Positions 18,887-27,552 of a stretch of 64,000 nt of DNA are shown in pieces (position 1 is the stretch's first letter; every line of letters begins with the position of its first letter). Location: contig NZ_CP022579.1 in the NCBI RefSeq assembly GCF_008274805.1, forward strand, positions 930,001 through 994,000. The letters are read 5' to 3'. The notes beneath the pieces were generated by a model. The model ran no database searches. It saw only the letters and a list, made by a program, of their open reading frames with translations, and was not told the origin of the DNA. The translations under genes were made by a program, and so were the position numbers. Source of the stretch: Oryzomicrobium terrae (GTDB lineage Bacteria > Pseudomonadota > Gammaproteobacteria > Burkholderiales > Rhodocyclaceae).

Positions 18887-18916
18887 TTGCCGCCCGGCCC
18901 AGGCTCCAGCTAGAAT
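18887..18916 (+). promoter_or_regulatory. candidate sigma-70-type promoter of the motAB-che operon
   Basis: TTGCCG (18887-18892) and TAGAAT (18911-18916) are separated by 18 bases, giving a leader of about 85 bases before motA. No sigma-54 or sigma-28 pattern with correct spacing is seen here. The 299-base gap 18710-19008 otherwise holds no gene. Confidence 0.45.
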
Positions 18917-19008
18917 GCTGCCAACCAAGGCTGCGTTGTCACGAGTGACCCGGCCCCTCGAACGACAAACCGGTACCCGACACGAACGGGGCCGCCCCAG
19001 GGGATTTC

Positions 19009-19869
19009 ATGTTTCTGATCATCGGCTATGTAGTCGTCCTCGGTTCCGTGCTGGGCGGTTTCATGCTGGCCGGCGGCCATCTGGGCGCGCTGATCCAACC
19101 GACCGAGTTGATCATCATTGCCGGCGCGGCTGGCGGCGCCTTCTTCGTCGCCAACCCGCCCAAGGCAGTCAAAGCGGTGTTCAAGGCCCTGCCTTCGGCC
19201 TTCAAAGGCTCGCGCTACACCAAGGCCCTTTACATGGACCTGCTGGCGCTGCTCTTCGAACTGCTCGCCAAGGTGCGCAAGGAAGGCTTGATGTCGATCG
19301 AGGCCGACGTGGAAAACCCCGAGCAGAGCCCGATCTTCGCCAAGTACCCTAGCATTACCGCCGATCACCACGCGGTGGAGTTCCTGACCGACTACCTGCG
19401 CATGATGGTGGGGGGCAACCTCAACGCCTTCGAGATCGAAAACCTGATGGACAACGAGATCGAAACCCACCACCACGAGGCAGAGGTCCCGATCTCCGCG
19501 GTCAACAAGCTGGCCGACGGCATGCCTGCATTCGGTATCGTGGCTTGTGTGATGGGGGTGGTGCACACCATGGAGTCGGTGGGTATTCCCCCGGCCGAAC
19601 TGGGCAAGCTGATCGCCGCCGCCCTGGTCGGTACCTTCCTCGGTATCTTGCTGGCCTACGGTTTCGTCGGTCCGGTGGGCAGCCTGCTCGAGCATAAGGC
19701 CCAGGAAGAAACCAAGATGTACCAGTGCATGAAGGTGGTGCTGCTGGCGTCCATGTCGGGTTATGCCCCCCAGGTGGCCATCGAGTTCGGCCGCAAGGTG
19801 CTGTTCTCCAGCGAGCGGCCGACCTTCCGCGAGCTGGAAGACGAAATCAAGGCCCGCAAGGGCAAGTAA
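19009..19869 (+). CDS. motA: flagellar stator protein MotA
   Basis: Proton-channel subunit that pushes on FliG to turn the motor. The 286-residue inner-membrane protein starts at the first of four membrane helices (MFLIIGYVVVLGSVLGGFML). It has a large cytoplasmic loop containing the charged residues that contact FliG (YLRMMVGGNLNAFEIENLMDNE) and the C-terminal helix pair (GMPAFGIVACVMGVVHTMESV and ALVGTFLGILLAYGFVGP). Length matches the long, proton-type MotA of E. coli. motB follows 20 bases later. A second, shorter MotA homologue lies at 37005. Confidence 0.95.
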   Translation: MFLIIGYVVVLGSVLGGFMLAGGHLGALIQPTELIIIAGAAGGAFFVANPPKAVKAVFKALPSAFKGSRYTKALYMDLLALLFELLAKVRKEGLMSIEADVENPEQSPIFAKYPSITADHHAVEFLTDYLRMMVGGNLNAFEIENLMDNEIETHHHEAEVPISAVNKLADGMPAFGIVACVMGVVHTMESVGIPPAELGKLIAAALVGTFLGILLAYGFVGPVGSLLEHKAQEETKMYQCMKVVLLASMSGYAPQVAIEFGRKVLFSSERPTFRELEDEIKARKGK

Positions 19870-19889
19870 GCCGGGCTAAGGATATTTAG

Positions 19890-20828
19890 GTGAGCGACGA
19901 CTCCCAGCGCCCGATTATCGTCAAGCGCATCAAGAAGGGTGGCCACGGCCATCACGGTGGTGCGTGGAAGATCGCCTATGCCGACTTCGTGACGGCGATG
20001 ATGGCCTTCTTCCTGCTCATGTGGCTGCTCGGTTCGACGGCCAAGGGCGATTTCGACGGTATTTCCGAGTACTTCAAGACCCCGCTCAAGGTGGCGTTGT
20101 CGGGGGGCGAGAACGGTACCGGCGATTCGTCGTCGGTGATCAAGGGCGGTGGCAAGGACCTGACCCGTTCCGCCGGCCAGGTGAAAAAGGGCGAGATCGA
20201 GGCCAAGAGCAAATCCTTCACGATGAAGGAGGCCACCATGGAGTTCGAGCGCAAGGAAAAGATGATCCTTGGCGAACTGAAGAACCGCATCGAGGAGATG
20301 ATCGACAAGTCGCCCTCGCTCAAGCAGTTCAAGAGCCAGTTGTTGCTCGACATCACCAGCGAGGGCCTGCGCATCCAGATCGTGGACGAGCAGAACCGCC
20401 CCATGTTCGACCTGTCCAGTGCCGAATTGAAACCCTATACCCGGGACCTGCTGCGCGAGATCGCCAAGATCCTCGAACAGGTGCCTAACAAGGTCAGTAT
20501 TTCCGGCCACACCGATGCGGCCCAGTATTCCGGCGGCGCCCGGGGATTCTCCAACTGGGAACTCTCGTCGATGCGCGCCAACGCCTGCCGCCGCGAACTG
20601 GTGAACGGCGGCATGAACGACAGCAAGGTGCTGCGGGTGGTGGGCATGTCGTCGATCGTCATGTTCGACAAGAACGACCCGCTCAATCCGGTGAATCGCC
20701 GCATCAGTATCGTGGTGCTGAACAAGAAAACCGAAGAAGCCTTCCTGCGCGAGGGTGACCCCGAAGTCGATTTGCCGGCCGTCCCGGCGGAAAGCCTGGT
20801 GGGCACCTCCCTGGTGCCCGGTCGCTGA
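19890..20828 (+). CDS. motB: flagellar stator protein MotB
   Basis: Peptidoglycan-anchored stator partner of MotA, 312 residues from a GTG start at 19890. The single membrane helix carries the essential proton-binding Asp (IAYADFVTAMMAFFLLMWLLGS). A plug/linker region (~60-130) is followed by an OmpA-like peptidoglycan-binding domain (VSISGHTDAAQYSGG, then NWELSSMRANACRRELVNGGM and NPVNRRISIVVLNK). The C-terminal tail after ~290 is variable. Confidence 0.95.
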   Translation: MSDDSQRPIIVKRIKKGGHGHHGGAWKIAYADFVTAMMAFFLLMWLLGSTAKGDFDGISEYFKTPLKVALSGGENGTGDSSSVIKGGGKDLTRSAGQVKKGEIEAKSKSFTMKEATMEFERKEKMILGELKNRIEEMIDKSPSLKQFKSQLLLDITSEGLRIQIVDEQNRPMFDLSSAELKPYTRDLLREIAKILEQVPNKVSISGHTDAAQYSGGARGFSNWELSSMRANACRRELVNGGMNDSKVLRVVGMSSIVMFDKNDPLNPVNRRISIVVLNKKTEEAFLREGDPEVDLPAVPAESLVGTSLVPGR

Positions 20829-20833
20829 TAGGG

Positions 20834-20858
20834 GGGAGCGGGCGGCGCTGCCGCTCCC
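20834..20858 (+). other. hairpin between motB and cheR
   Basis: GGGAGCGG (20834-20841) pairs perfectly with CCGCTCCC (20851-20858) around a nine-base GC-rich loop. No T-run follows. It may partially attenuate read-through from motAB into the che genes. Confidence 0.4.
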
Positions 20859-20922
20859 GCGCGAAATCCGGCTCCCCGTCGGGTCACGGGAAGGGGGCTT
20901 GTTATGAGGTATCGTCCCGACC

Positions 20923-22041
20923 ATGACTGACAGCAAGAAACCACCCATTGGCGGGATTCGCCCCTTAGGCTCGCTGCCCGGCAGCCACGGCAGTTCATTG
21001 TCCCGCCCGAGTTCCCCGACGAGTGCGCCGCGGCCGGCGGCTTCTACGCCCACTACTGCCACACCCCGTCCCGGCCTGGGGCGCCCTTTGGTTTCCCCTG
21101 CGACTTCTGCTCCCGGCGCCATTCCTGCCGCCAAGCCTCTGGGCAGCCGCCCGGCGTTGACCGGGCTTGGCGTCTTGCCCCCCCTGCCGCCCCGGGGCGA
21201 GGCCGGTTCCCAGTTGCGCGAGTTCGAATTCACCGCGGCCGATTTCGAGCGGGTGCGCAAACTGATCCATCAGTACGCGGGCATCTCCCTGTCGCCGATC
21301 AAGCAGGACATGGTCTATTCCCGCCTGGCGCGGCGCTTGCGCGCCACCGGCAAGCGCACCTTCGCCGATTACCTGGCCATCCTGGAAAGTGGCGATCGGG
21401 AAGAATGGGAGCGGTTCGTCAATTCACTCACCACCAACCTGACCTCGTTCTTCCGCGAGCCGCACCACTTTCCCATCCTGGCTGACCACCTGCGCAAGAT
21501 CGGGGCCGGCCGGCCGATCAAGATCTGGTGCAGCGCCGCGTCCACCGGCGAGGAGCCCTATTCGATCGCCATGACGGTGGTGGAGGCCTTCGGCACGGCG
21601 GATGTGCCGGTGTCGATCCTGGCCACCGATCTGGATACCAACGTGCTGGCCACGGCGCAAAAAGGGGTCTATCCGGCGGAGCGGGTGGACAAGATGTCGC
21701 CGGAGCGGATCAAGCGCTTCTTCCTCAAGGGTACGGGCAGCCAGGAAGGGCAGCTGTGCGTGCGGCCCGAGCTGCGCAAGCTCATCACCTTCCAGCGGAT
21801 CAACCTGCTCGAACCCAACTGGCCCGTCAAAGGTCCGCTGGATGCCCTGTTCTGCCGCAACGTGATGATCTACTTCGATAAACCGACCCAGTACAAGATC
21901 CTCTCCCGCTTTGCGCCCCTGATGCACCCCCTGGGATTGTTGTTTGCCGGCCACTCGGAGAGCTTCCTCCATGCGGCCGACCTGTTTCGCTCCCAGGGCA
22001 AGACCGTCTACGAGCTGGCGCGCCGCGCAACCGCCGGTTGA
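20923..22041 (+). CDS. cheR: chemotaxis protein methyltransferase CheR
   Basis: SAM-dependent methyltransferase that adds methyl groups to receptor glutamates. The 372-residue protein starts with about 90 residues rich in Pro, Ser, Ala and Thr, unusual for CheR. The CheR all-alpha N-domain follows (EFTAADFERVRKLIHQYAGI). The catalytic domain has NLTSFFREPHHF (~residue 172) and the SAM site WCSAASTGEEPYSIA (~204), then FCRNVMIYFD and LFAGHSESF. There is no TPR tail. It is followed by cheB, its functional antagonist. If the low-complexity head is not translated, an internal start would be needed, but no better ribosome site is seen. Confidence 0.93.
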   Translation: MTDSKKPPIGGIRPLGSLPGSHGSSLSRPSSPTSAPRPAASTPTTATPRPGLGRPLVSPATSAPGAIPAAKPLGSRPALTGLGVLPPLPPRGEAGSQLREFEFTAADFERVRKLIHQYAGISLSPIKQDMVYSRLARRLRATGKRTFADYLAILESGDREEWERFVNSLTTNLTSFFREPHHFPILADHLRKIGAGRPIKIWCSAASTGEEPYSIAMTVVEAFGTADVPVSILATDLDTNVLATAQKGVYPAERVDKMSPERIKRFFLKGTGSQEGQLCVRPELRKLITFQRINLLEPNWPVKGPLDALFCRNVMIYFDKPTQYKILSRFAPLMHPLGLLFAGHSESFLHAADLFRSQGKTVYELARRATAG

Positions 22042-22127
22042 TGGTCGGAAGCGCCTTTTCTGGGGGGAACCAGGCGCGCATCGGGGAGGTGCCCCGGCGG
22101 GATCGACCCCAGGGTGGGGATATAAAA

Positions 22128-23174
22128 ATGACAAAAACGCGAGTGTTGGTCGTTGATGATTCCTTGGTCATGCGGCGCCTGCTGTCTGACCTTATCGCAG
22201 CTCCGGATTTGGAGGTGGTCGGCTCTGCCGCCGATGCTCAGACGGCCCAGGCCCGCATCAAGACCCTGGCGCCCGATGTGCTGACCCTGGATGTCGCCAT
22301 GCCCGGCATCGACGGGCTGGCCTTTCTCGAACGCCTGATGCGTCTGTCGCCCTTGCCGGTAGTGGTGGTCTCCTCCCTGGCCGGCGAAGGGTCGGAAACC
22401 AACCTGCGCGCCCTGGAGCTGGGGGCTGTCGATGTGATCGGCAAGCCGCGCCAGGACGGCGCCGGAGGCTTTTCTGCCTATGCGGAAGAACTCCGCGAAA
22501 AAATCCGCACCGCCCGAGGGGTGCGGCTGAAGAAGCCGTCCGGTACGCCCCATCCGGCGGTATCGCCAGCGGCCCCTGGCCCAGGCCGTTTTTCCACCGG
22601 AACGGGCAAGGTGCTGTTCGTGGGGGCTTCGACCGGAGGTACCGAGGCGATCAAGACCTTTCTCTCCGGAATGCCTGCGGACTGTCCGCCCACTCTGGTG
22701 GTGCAGCACATGCCCGAGTCCTTTACCGGCTCCTTCGCCCGGCGCCTCGACAGCCTGTGCGCCCCCCGGGTGGTGGAGGCCCAGGGTAACGAGCGCCTGG
22801 AAGCCGGGCACGTCTTCATTGCTCCCGGCCATTCCCATCTGCTGGTCAAACGGACCCCTGCCGGACTGGTAACCGAATTGTCCCGGGCCGCACCGGTCAA
22901 TCGCCATCGCCCGTCCGTCGACGTGCTGTTTGCTTCCGCTGCCGAAGTCGTGGGGCGCAATGCCATCGGTGTGATCCTGACCGGCATGGGCAAGGATGGC
23001 GCTCAAGGGTTGTTGGCCATGCGCCAGGCTGGTGCCCACACCTACGGGCAGGACGAAGCTTCATGCGTGGTGTACGGCATGCCGCGCGAGGCGGCGGCCC
23101 TTGGCGGGGTGGAAGAGGTGGCCTGCCTGAGCGAGATGGCGAGACGGGTTCTGGCCGGGCTGCATCGCGTCTAG
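22128..23174 (+). CDS. cheB: chemotaxis protein-glutamate methylesterase/deamidase CheB
   Basis: Removes receptor methyl groups after phosphorylation by CheA, giving adaptation. The 348 residues start at the ATG at 22128. An N-terminal receiver domain has the acidic pair DD and phospho-acceptor Asp55 (LTLDVAMPGIDG). A short Pro/Gly linker (~135-160) leads to the esterase with catalytic Ser168 (VGASTGG), His194 (VVQHMPESF) and Asp290 (LTGMGKDGAQG), spacing as in enteric CheB. The frame extends 30 codons upstream over the cheR stop, but the Met directly before TRVLVVDDS is the family start. Confidence 0.95.
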   Translation: MTKTRVLVVDDSLVMRRLLSDLIAAPDLEVVGSAADAQTAQARIKTLAPDVLTLDVAMPGIDGLAFLERLMRLSPLPVVVVSSLAGEGSETNLRALELGAVDVIGKPRQDGAGGFSAYAEELREKIRTARGVRLKKPSGTPHPAVSPAAPGPGRFSTGTGKVLFVGASTGGTEAIKTFLSGMPADCPPTLVVQHMPESFTGSFARRLDSLCAPRVVEAQGNERLEAGHVFIAPGHSHLLVKRTPAGLVTELSRAAPVNRHRPSVDVLFASAAEVVGRNAIGVILTGMGKDGAQGLLAMRQAGAHTYGQDEASCVVYGMPREAAALGGVEEVACLSEMARRVLAGLHRV

Positions 23175-23353
23175 GCCGGTGATACGGTAGCGGTACGGGA
23201 TTGCGTGGCGAATGGGTATTTTTACCCCGGTGTTACAGCGAGGCCCAAGTATCATGCGGAGATAACCGTAGGCGCTTGGCCGAAAGCTGGGCGACCCGAT
23301 AAAAGCATGTGGCCGGCATGACCGGTACGGCACTGGCGGAGGAGATGAACGAG

Positions 23354-25045
23354 ATGAAAATAGGGACCAAGATTTCCCTGGCATTGGTGTTCGCCGTTGT
23401 GTTGGCCTTGGGGGTGGGTTATTGGCTCGGTCAAGGCGCTGTCCCGTTGGTGGCGTGGCTGGGCGGAGGGCTGGGGCTGGCAGTGGTGGCCTGGGGCGGC
23501 GGCGTTGTCCTGGCTCGTTCCCTGCTGACACCGGTGCGGGCGTTGCAGCTTGCCCTGGAAAAAACCTACGCCGATGGCGATCTGACCCGTCGGGCGCCGA
23601 CGGATGGCGCTGCCGATCTCGTGGCCGCGGCCCAGGCCTACAACCGCCTGGTGGGGAGCATCCAGACCATCATCGGCAAGGTCTTCTTCAACTCCCGCGA
23701 AGTGGGGCGGGCGGCCCGGCAATTGGTGCAGGAGGCGAATCAGGTGGCGACCGGCTCGGCCCGGCAGCATGATGCGGCTCAGGCATCGGCGGGGGCGATG
23801 AACGTGTTGTCGGAGCGCATGGGCGAAGTCAGCCACCGTGCCGGCGAGACGGCTGAAATCGCCGAAACGGCCACCCAGCTCTCGGCGGAAGGCGAAGGTA
23901 TCGTGGCCAACGCCTCCCGGGAAATGGAGCGGATTTCGGCCTCGGTGGAGCAGTCGGCCCAGGTCGTTCAGGCTCTGGGAGAGCGCTCTGAAGCGATTTC
24001 GGGGATCGTCCGGACGATTCGCGAGATTGCCGATCAGACCAACCTGCTGGCGCTCAATGCCGCGATCGAAGCGGCTCGGGCCGGCGAGGCGGGCCGCGGT
24101 TTTGCCGTGGTGGCCGACGAGGTACGCAAGCTGGCTGAGCGCACGTCGCTGGCCACCGGCGAAATTACCGGGATGATCGGTGCGATCCAGAGCGAAACCC
24201 GTTCGGCCATCGCCAGCATCGGCGCCGGTACCGAGCAGGCGACCCAGGGAGCGGCCCTGGCCCGCCAGGCGGCGGAATCCCTGGCGCGCATCAACGCAGG
24301 TGCCCGGGAAACCCAGGACAAGGTGCGTTCCATCGCCGCCACGATCGACGAGCAGAGCCGCAGTGGCCTGGAAATCGCCGCCCATGTGAGTGAAATCATG
24401 TCGATGGTCGAAGGCAACAGCGCTGCCTCGGAGGCGACCTTGCGCGAAGCCCGGCACTTGGAATACCTGTCGGCCAACCTGAATGAAATCGGCGATGTTT
24501 TCCGCCTCGGCGAGGCGGGTGACAAGGCCTTGGCGATCCACTCGGCCATGCCCGGGGTGGTCGAAAATGCGGCAAAAAGTGTTTCGGCGGCGTTTTCCCA
24601 GGCCGTGGCCAAAGGACGGGTGCGTCTGGAGGACTTGTTCGATGAGCAGTACCAGCCGATTCCAGGGACGCGGCCGCAAAAGTTCAAGACCCGTTTCGAC
24701 GAGTTTGCCGATTCGGTCCTGCCGGCACTACAAGAGCCGCTGTTGCAGCAGCATCCGGAAATTGTTTATGCCATCGCCTGCGACGCCCGAGGCTACGTAC
24801 CGACGCATAACCAGCGCTTTTCCCTGCCGCTTACCGGCGATGAAAAGAAGGATTTTGTCGGTAATCGCACCAAGCGTATTTTTGACGATCCGGTGGGCAA
24901 GCGCTGCGGTGCCCATACACAACCGTTCTTGCTGCAAACCTACCGGCGCGACACAGGGGAAATCATGCACGACATCTCTGCGCCGCTCGTCGTCGATGGG
25001 CGGCATTGGGGCGGTTTTCGCATCGGTTACCGCACGGAAGCATGA
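23354..25045 (+). CDS. methyl-accepting chemotaxis protein with extra C-terminal domain
   Basis: A 563-residue chemoreceptor. The ATG at 23354 has GGAGGAG nine bases upstream. Two adjacent hydrophobic segments (~residues 6-25 and 30-55) form a hairpin with almost no periplasmic part, so it does not sense through a classical periplasmic domain. A HAMP-like stretch ([23 protein letters not shown]) leads to the signalling coiled coil with the conserved tip [22 protein letters not shown]. After the signalling region, about 140 residues (from [14 protein letters not shown]) form a separate globular domain with [13 protein letters not shown] and [17 protein letters not shown] recall similar tails in other betaproteobacterial MCPs. 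It likely senses a cytoplasmic signal. Confidence 0.9.
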   Translation: MKIGTKISLALVFAVVLALGVGYWLGQGAVPLVAWLGGGLGLAVVAWGGGVVLARSLLTPVRALQLALEKTYADGDLTRRAPTDGAADLVAAAQAYNRLVGSIQTIIGKVFFNSREVGRAARQLVQEANQVATGSARQHDAAQASAGAMNVLSERMGEVSHRAGETAEIAETATQLSAEGEGIVANASREMERISASVEQSAQVVQALGERSEAISGIVRTIREIADQTNLLALNAAIEAARAGEAGRGFAVVADEVRKLAERTSLATGEITGMIGAIQSETRSAIASIGAGTEQATQGAALARQAAESLARINAGARETQDKVRSIAATIDEQSRSGLEIAAHVSEIMSMVEGNSAASEATLREARHLEYLSANLNEIGDVFRLGEAGDKALAIHSAMPGVVENAAKSVSAAFSQAVAKGRVRLEDLFDEQYQPIPGTRPQKFKTRFDEFADSVLPALQEPLLQQHPEIVYAIACDARGYVPTHNQRFSLPLTGDEKKDFVGNRTKRIFDDPVGKRCGAHTQPFLLQTYRRDTGEIMHDISAPLVVDGRHWGGFRIGYRTEA

Positions 25046-25180
25046 CGCCGCTGCAATACAGAATGACGAAAATTGCGTGTATGCTCCGATTGAGCGGCTT
25101 TTCGTCTGAATCCGTTACAATTCGCCGCCCGCGCATCGCTGAATCACTGATTCCGAATATCCCGCGGCCTGGGAGAAACA

Positions 25181-26146
25181 ATGTCTGAACTGCTGAAGAG
25201 CATCGACGCCCGGACCAAACTGGCCGGCACGAACAAATTGGAAATCCTCCTGTTTACCTTGGGAGAAGATGCCCGCAACGGCCGCAAGGAAACGTTCGGC
25301 ATCAACGTCTTCAAGGTGCGGGAGGTCATGCGTACGCCGCCGATCACCTCCGCTCCCGAGATGCCGTCGTCGGTGGAGGGCATGGTCAGCCTGCGGGGCG
25401 CCCTGGTGCCGGTGGTGGATCTGGCCAAGTACGCCGGCGTCCAGACCGACTCCCCGCGCGACATCATGATCGTCACCGAGTACAACGGCCACACGCAGGG
25501 TTTCCTGGTGGAAGCCGTGGATACGATCCTGCGCCTCGACTGGAGCCAGATGCGGGTTCCGCCGGAAATGCTGGTGGCCGAAATGGGAGGCCTGGTTACC
25601 GCGGTGACCGAGCTGCAGGATGGCCGCCTGGTGATGATGATGGACGTGGAGAAGGTGCTGTCGGAGACGACGCGCTACGACGACGAATTCCAGTTCCGCA
25701 CCATCCGTCCCATCGACAAGCCCAACTGTACCGTTCTCTTTGCCGACGATTCGATCGTCGCTCGCAAACAGATCGAACGCACCCTCGATGCCATGGGCGT
25801 GCGTTATGTGGCGGCCATCAACGGTCGCCAGGCCCTGACCGAGCTGGATAAGCTGGCGGCCTATGCTCAGGCCCTGGGCAAACCGGCCAGCGACGTGGTG
25901 AGTCTGGTGCTGACCGATATCGAGATGCCCGAGCTGGACGGTTACATGCTGACCAAGCAGATCAAGACCGATCCGCGCTTTGCCAACATTCCGGTGATCA
26001 TGCATTCCTCGTTGTCGGGGATGTCCAATCAAAAGCTCGGTTTGTCGGTCGGGGTGGACGAGTATGTGGCCAAGTTCGAGCCGCAACGTCTTGCGGAAAC
26101 CCTGGCGCGCCGCCTTGGCGCCGCACTGCCCGTTGAGACGGAATAA
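25181..26146 (+). CDS. cheV: chemotaxis coupling protein CheV (CheW-receiver), copy 1
   Basis: A 321-residue scaffold linking receptors to CheA, with a phosphorylatable tail. Residues ~20-165 are CheW-like (KETFGINVFKVREVMRT, VSLRGALVPVVDLA). Residues ~185-320 are a receiver domain with the DD pair in LFADDSIVARK, acceptor Asp in LTDIEMPELDG, Ser in place of the usual Thr (MHSSLSG) and Lys in YVAKFEP. It is the first of two tandem cheV genes and no cheW is present in the cluster, so these probably supply the coupling function. Confidence 0.93.
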   Translation: MSELLKSIDARTKLAGTNKLEILLFTLGEDARNGRKETFGINVFKVREVMRTPPITSAPEMPSSVEGMVSLRGALVPVVDLAKYAGVQTDSPRDIMIVTEYNGHTQGFLVEAVDTILRLDWSQMRVPPEMLVAEMGGLVTAVTELQDGRLVMMMDVEKVLSETTRYDDEFQFRTIRPIDKPNCTVLFADDSIVARKQIERTLDAMGVRYVAAINGRQALTELDKLAAYAQALGKPASDVVSLVLTDIEMPELDGYMLTKQIKTDPRFANIPVIMHSSLSGMSNQKLGLSVGVDEYVAKFEPQRLAETLARRLGAALPVETE

Positions 26147-26161
26147 GGTTCGCAGGGGACG

Positions 26162-27106
26162 ATGACCATGAATTTTGCTGAAAAGAAGAATCTGCTGGAA
26201 AGCGTCGATGCCCGCACCAAGCTGGCCGGCTCGAACCAGATGGAAATCCTGCTGTTTTCCCTGGGAACCCGGGAAACCTTTGGGATCAACGTCTTCAAGG
26301 TGCGTGAAGTGGGGCGTACCCCGCACATCACCAAAACTCCGAACATGCCCCGCGGCGTGGAGGGGCTGATCTCCCTGCGCGGCAATGTCATCCCCGTGCT
26401 GTCCCTGTCTTCCTTCCTGCAACTCGAAGGTGAAGTCCCGCCCATCGGCAAGTCGATGATGGTGGCCGAGTACAGCCGGCGCACCCTGGGCTTCCTGGTG
26501 GACGAAGTGGATCGCATCATCCGTGTCGACTGGGAAAAGGTGAAAGCTCCGGAATCCGTTCTGGTGGCGAACCAGGGACTGATTTCCGCCGTGATCGAAC
26601 TTGGCGGCGGACACTTGGTGTCGATCCTGGACGTGGAGCAGATTCTGGCCAACGCCTTCGGCGAGGCAGTGGTGGTGGATATCCAGCCCGCCCGCGTCGA
26701 AGAGGACACCACCGTGTTCTTCGTGGATGACTCCATCGTCGCCCGGAAGAAAATTGCGGAAGTGCTCGACAAACTCGGCGTCAAGCACAAGCACGCTACC
26801 AACGGCGTCGAGGCCCTGACCCGCCTGCAGGCCATTGCCGCCCATTGCCAGCAAATCAACAAGCCGGTTCGCGACGAGATTCGCCTCATCCTGGTCGACG
26901 CCGAGATGCCCGAGATGGATGGCTATGTGCTGACCAAGAACATCAAGGCCGATCCGCGCTTCGACGGCGTACCGGTCGTCATGCACTCCTCCTTGTCCTC
27001 CGAAGCCAACCGGGCCATGGGCAAGGCTGTTGGGGTGGATGCCTACGTCGGGAAGTTCGACTCCGAAATCCTGGCCGACACCCTACGCCCCCTCGTGGAA
27101 CGTTGA
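26162..27106 (+). CDS. cheV: chemotaxis coupling protein CheV (CheW-receiver), copy 2
   Basis: A 314-residue paralogue of the preceding gene, 16 bases downstream. The CheW-like part has ETFGINVFKVREVGRTP and ISLRGNVIPVLSL. The receiver has the DD pair (FFVDDSIVARKK), acceptor Asp (LVDAEMPEMDG), HSSLSS and Lys in YVGKFDS, so phosphorylation capacity looks intact. Both copies share DARTKLAG[ST]N near the N-terminus and a short insertion before the acceptor Asp. Divergence in the receptor-binding CheW face suggests different receptors or arrays. Confidence 0.93.
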   Translation: MTMNFAEKKNLLESVDARTKLAGSNQMEILLFSLGTRETFGINVFKVREVGRTPHITKTPNMPRGVEGLISLRGNVIPVLSLSSFLQLEGEVPPIGKSMMVAEYSRRTLGFLVDEVDRIIRVDWEKVKAPESVLVANQGLISAVIELGGGHLVSILDVEQILANAFGEAVVVDIQPARVEEDTTVFFVDDSIVARKKIAEVLDKLGVKHKHATNGVEALTRLQAIAAHCQQINKPVRDEIRLILVDAEMPEMDGYVLTKNIKADPRFDGVPVVMHSSLSSEANRAMGKAVGVDAYVGKFDSEILADTLRPLVER

Positions 27107-27159
27107 TTCCTCCCGCCCGCCAGAGACTTATCTCCAAGAATTAGAACCGGAGTCACGCC

Positions 27160-27549
27160 ATGTCCGATCCCAAGATGAAATTTCTGGTGGTGGACGATTT
27201 CTCGACCATGCGTCGTATCGTCCGCAACCTGCTCAAGGAACTCGGTTTCACCAATGTTGACGAAGCCGAGGACGGCGCCATCGCCCTGCAGAAACTTCAG
27301 GCAGGGGGTTTCGATTTCGTTGTGACCGACTGGAACATGCCCAACATGGACGGTCTCACGCTGCTGCAGACCATCCGTGCGACGCCAACGCTGAAACATC
27401 TGCCTGTGCTCATGATTACTGCCGAAGCCAAGCGCGAGAACATCATCGCCGCTGCCCAAGCCGGCGCGAGCGGCTATATCGTCAAGCCGTTCACGTCGGC
27501 GGTGTTGAGCGAAAAGCTACAAAAGATTTTTGAGAAATTGGGGGGCTGA
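27160..27549 (+). CDS. cheY: chemotaxis response regulator CheY
   Basis: Single-domain response regulator whose phosphorylated form binds FliM to change rotation. 129 residues with Asp12/Asp13 ([10 protein letters not shown]), acceptor Asp57 ([11 protein letters not shown]), the switch Thr ([12 protein letters not shown]) and Lys in [10 protein letters not shown]. The sequence closely follows enteric CheY. cheZ starts 3 bases after the stop. Confidence 0.97.
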   Translation: MSDPKMKFLVVDDFSTMRRIVRNLLKELGFTNVDEAEDGAIALQKLQAGGFDFVVTDWNMPNMDGLTLLQTIRATPTLKHLPVLMITAEAKRENIIAAAQAGASGYIVKPFTSAVLSEKLQKIFEKLGG

Positions 27550-27552
27550 GCC

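Noticed and set aside
23295-23302. CCCGATAA as sigma-28 -10 box for the MCP gene
   Set aside because: The -10 matches well, but the region 11 bases upstream (TTGGCCGA) has no resemblance to TAAAGTTT.
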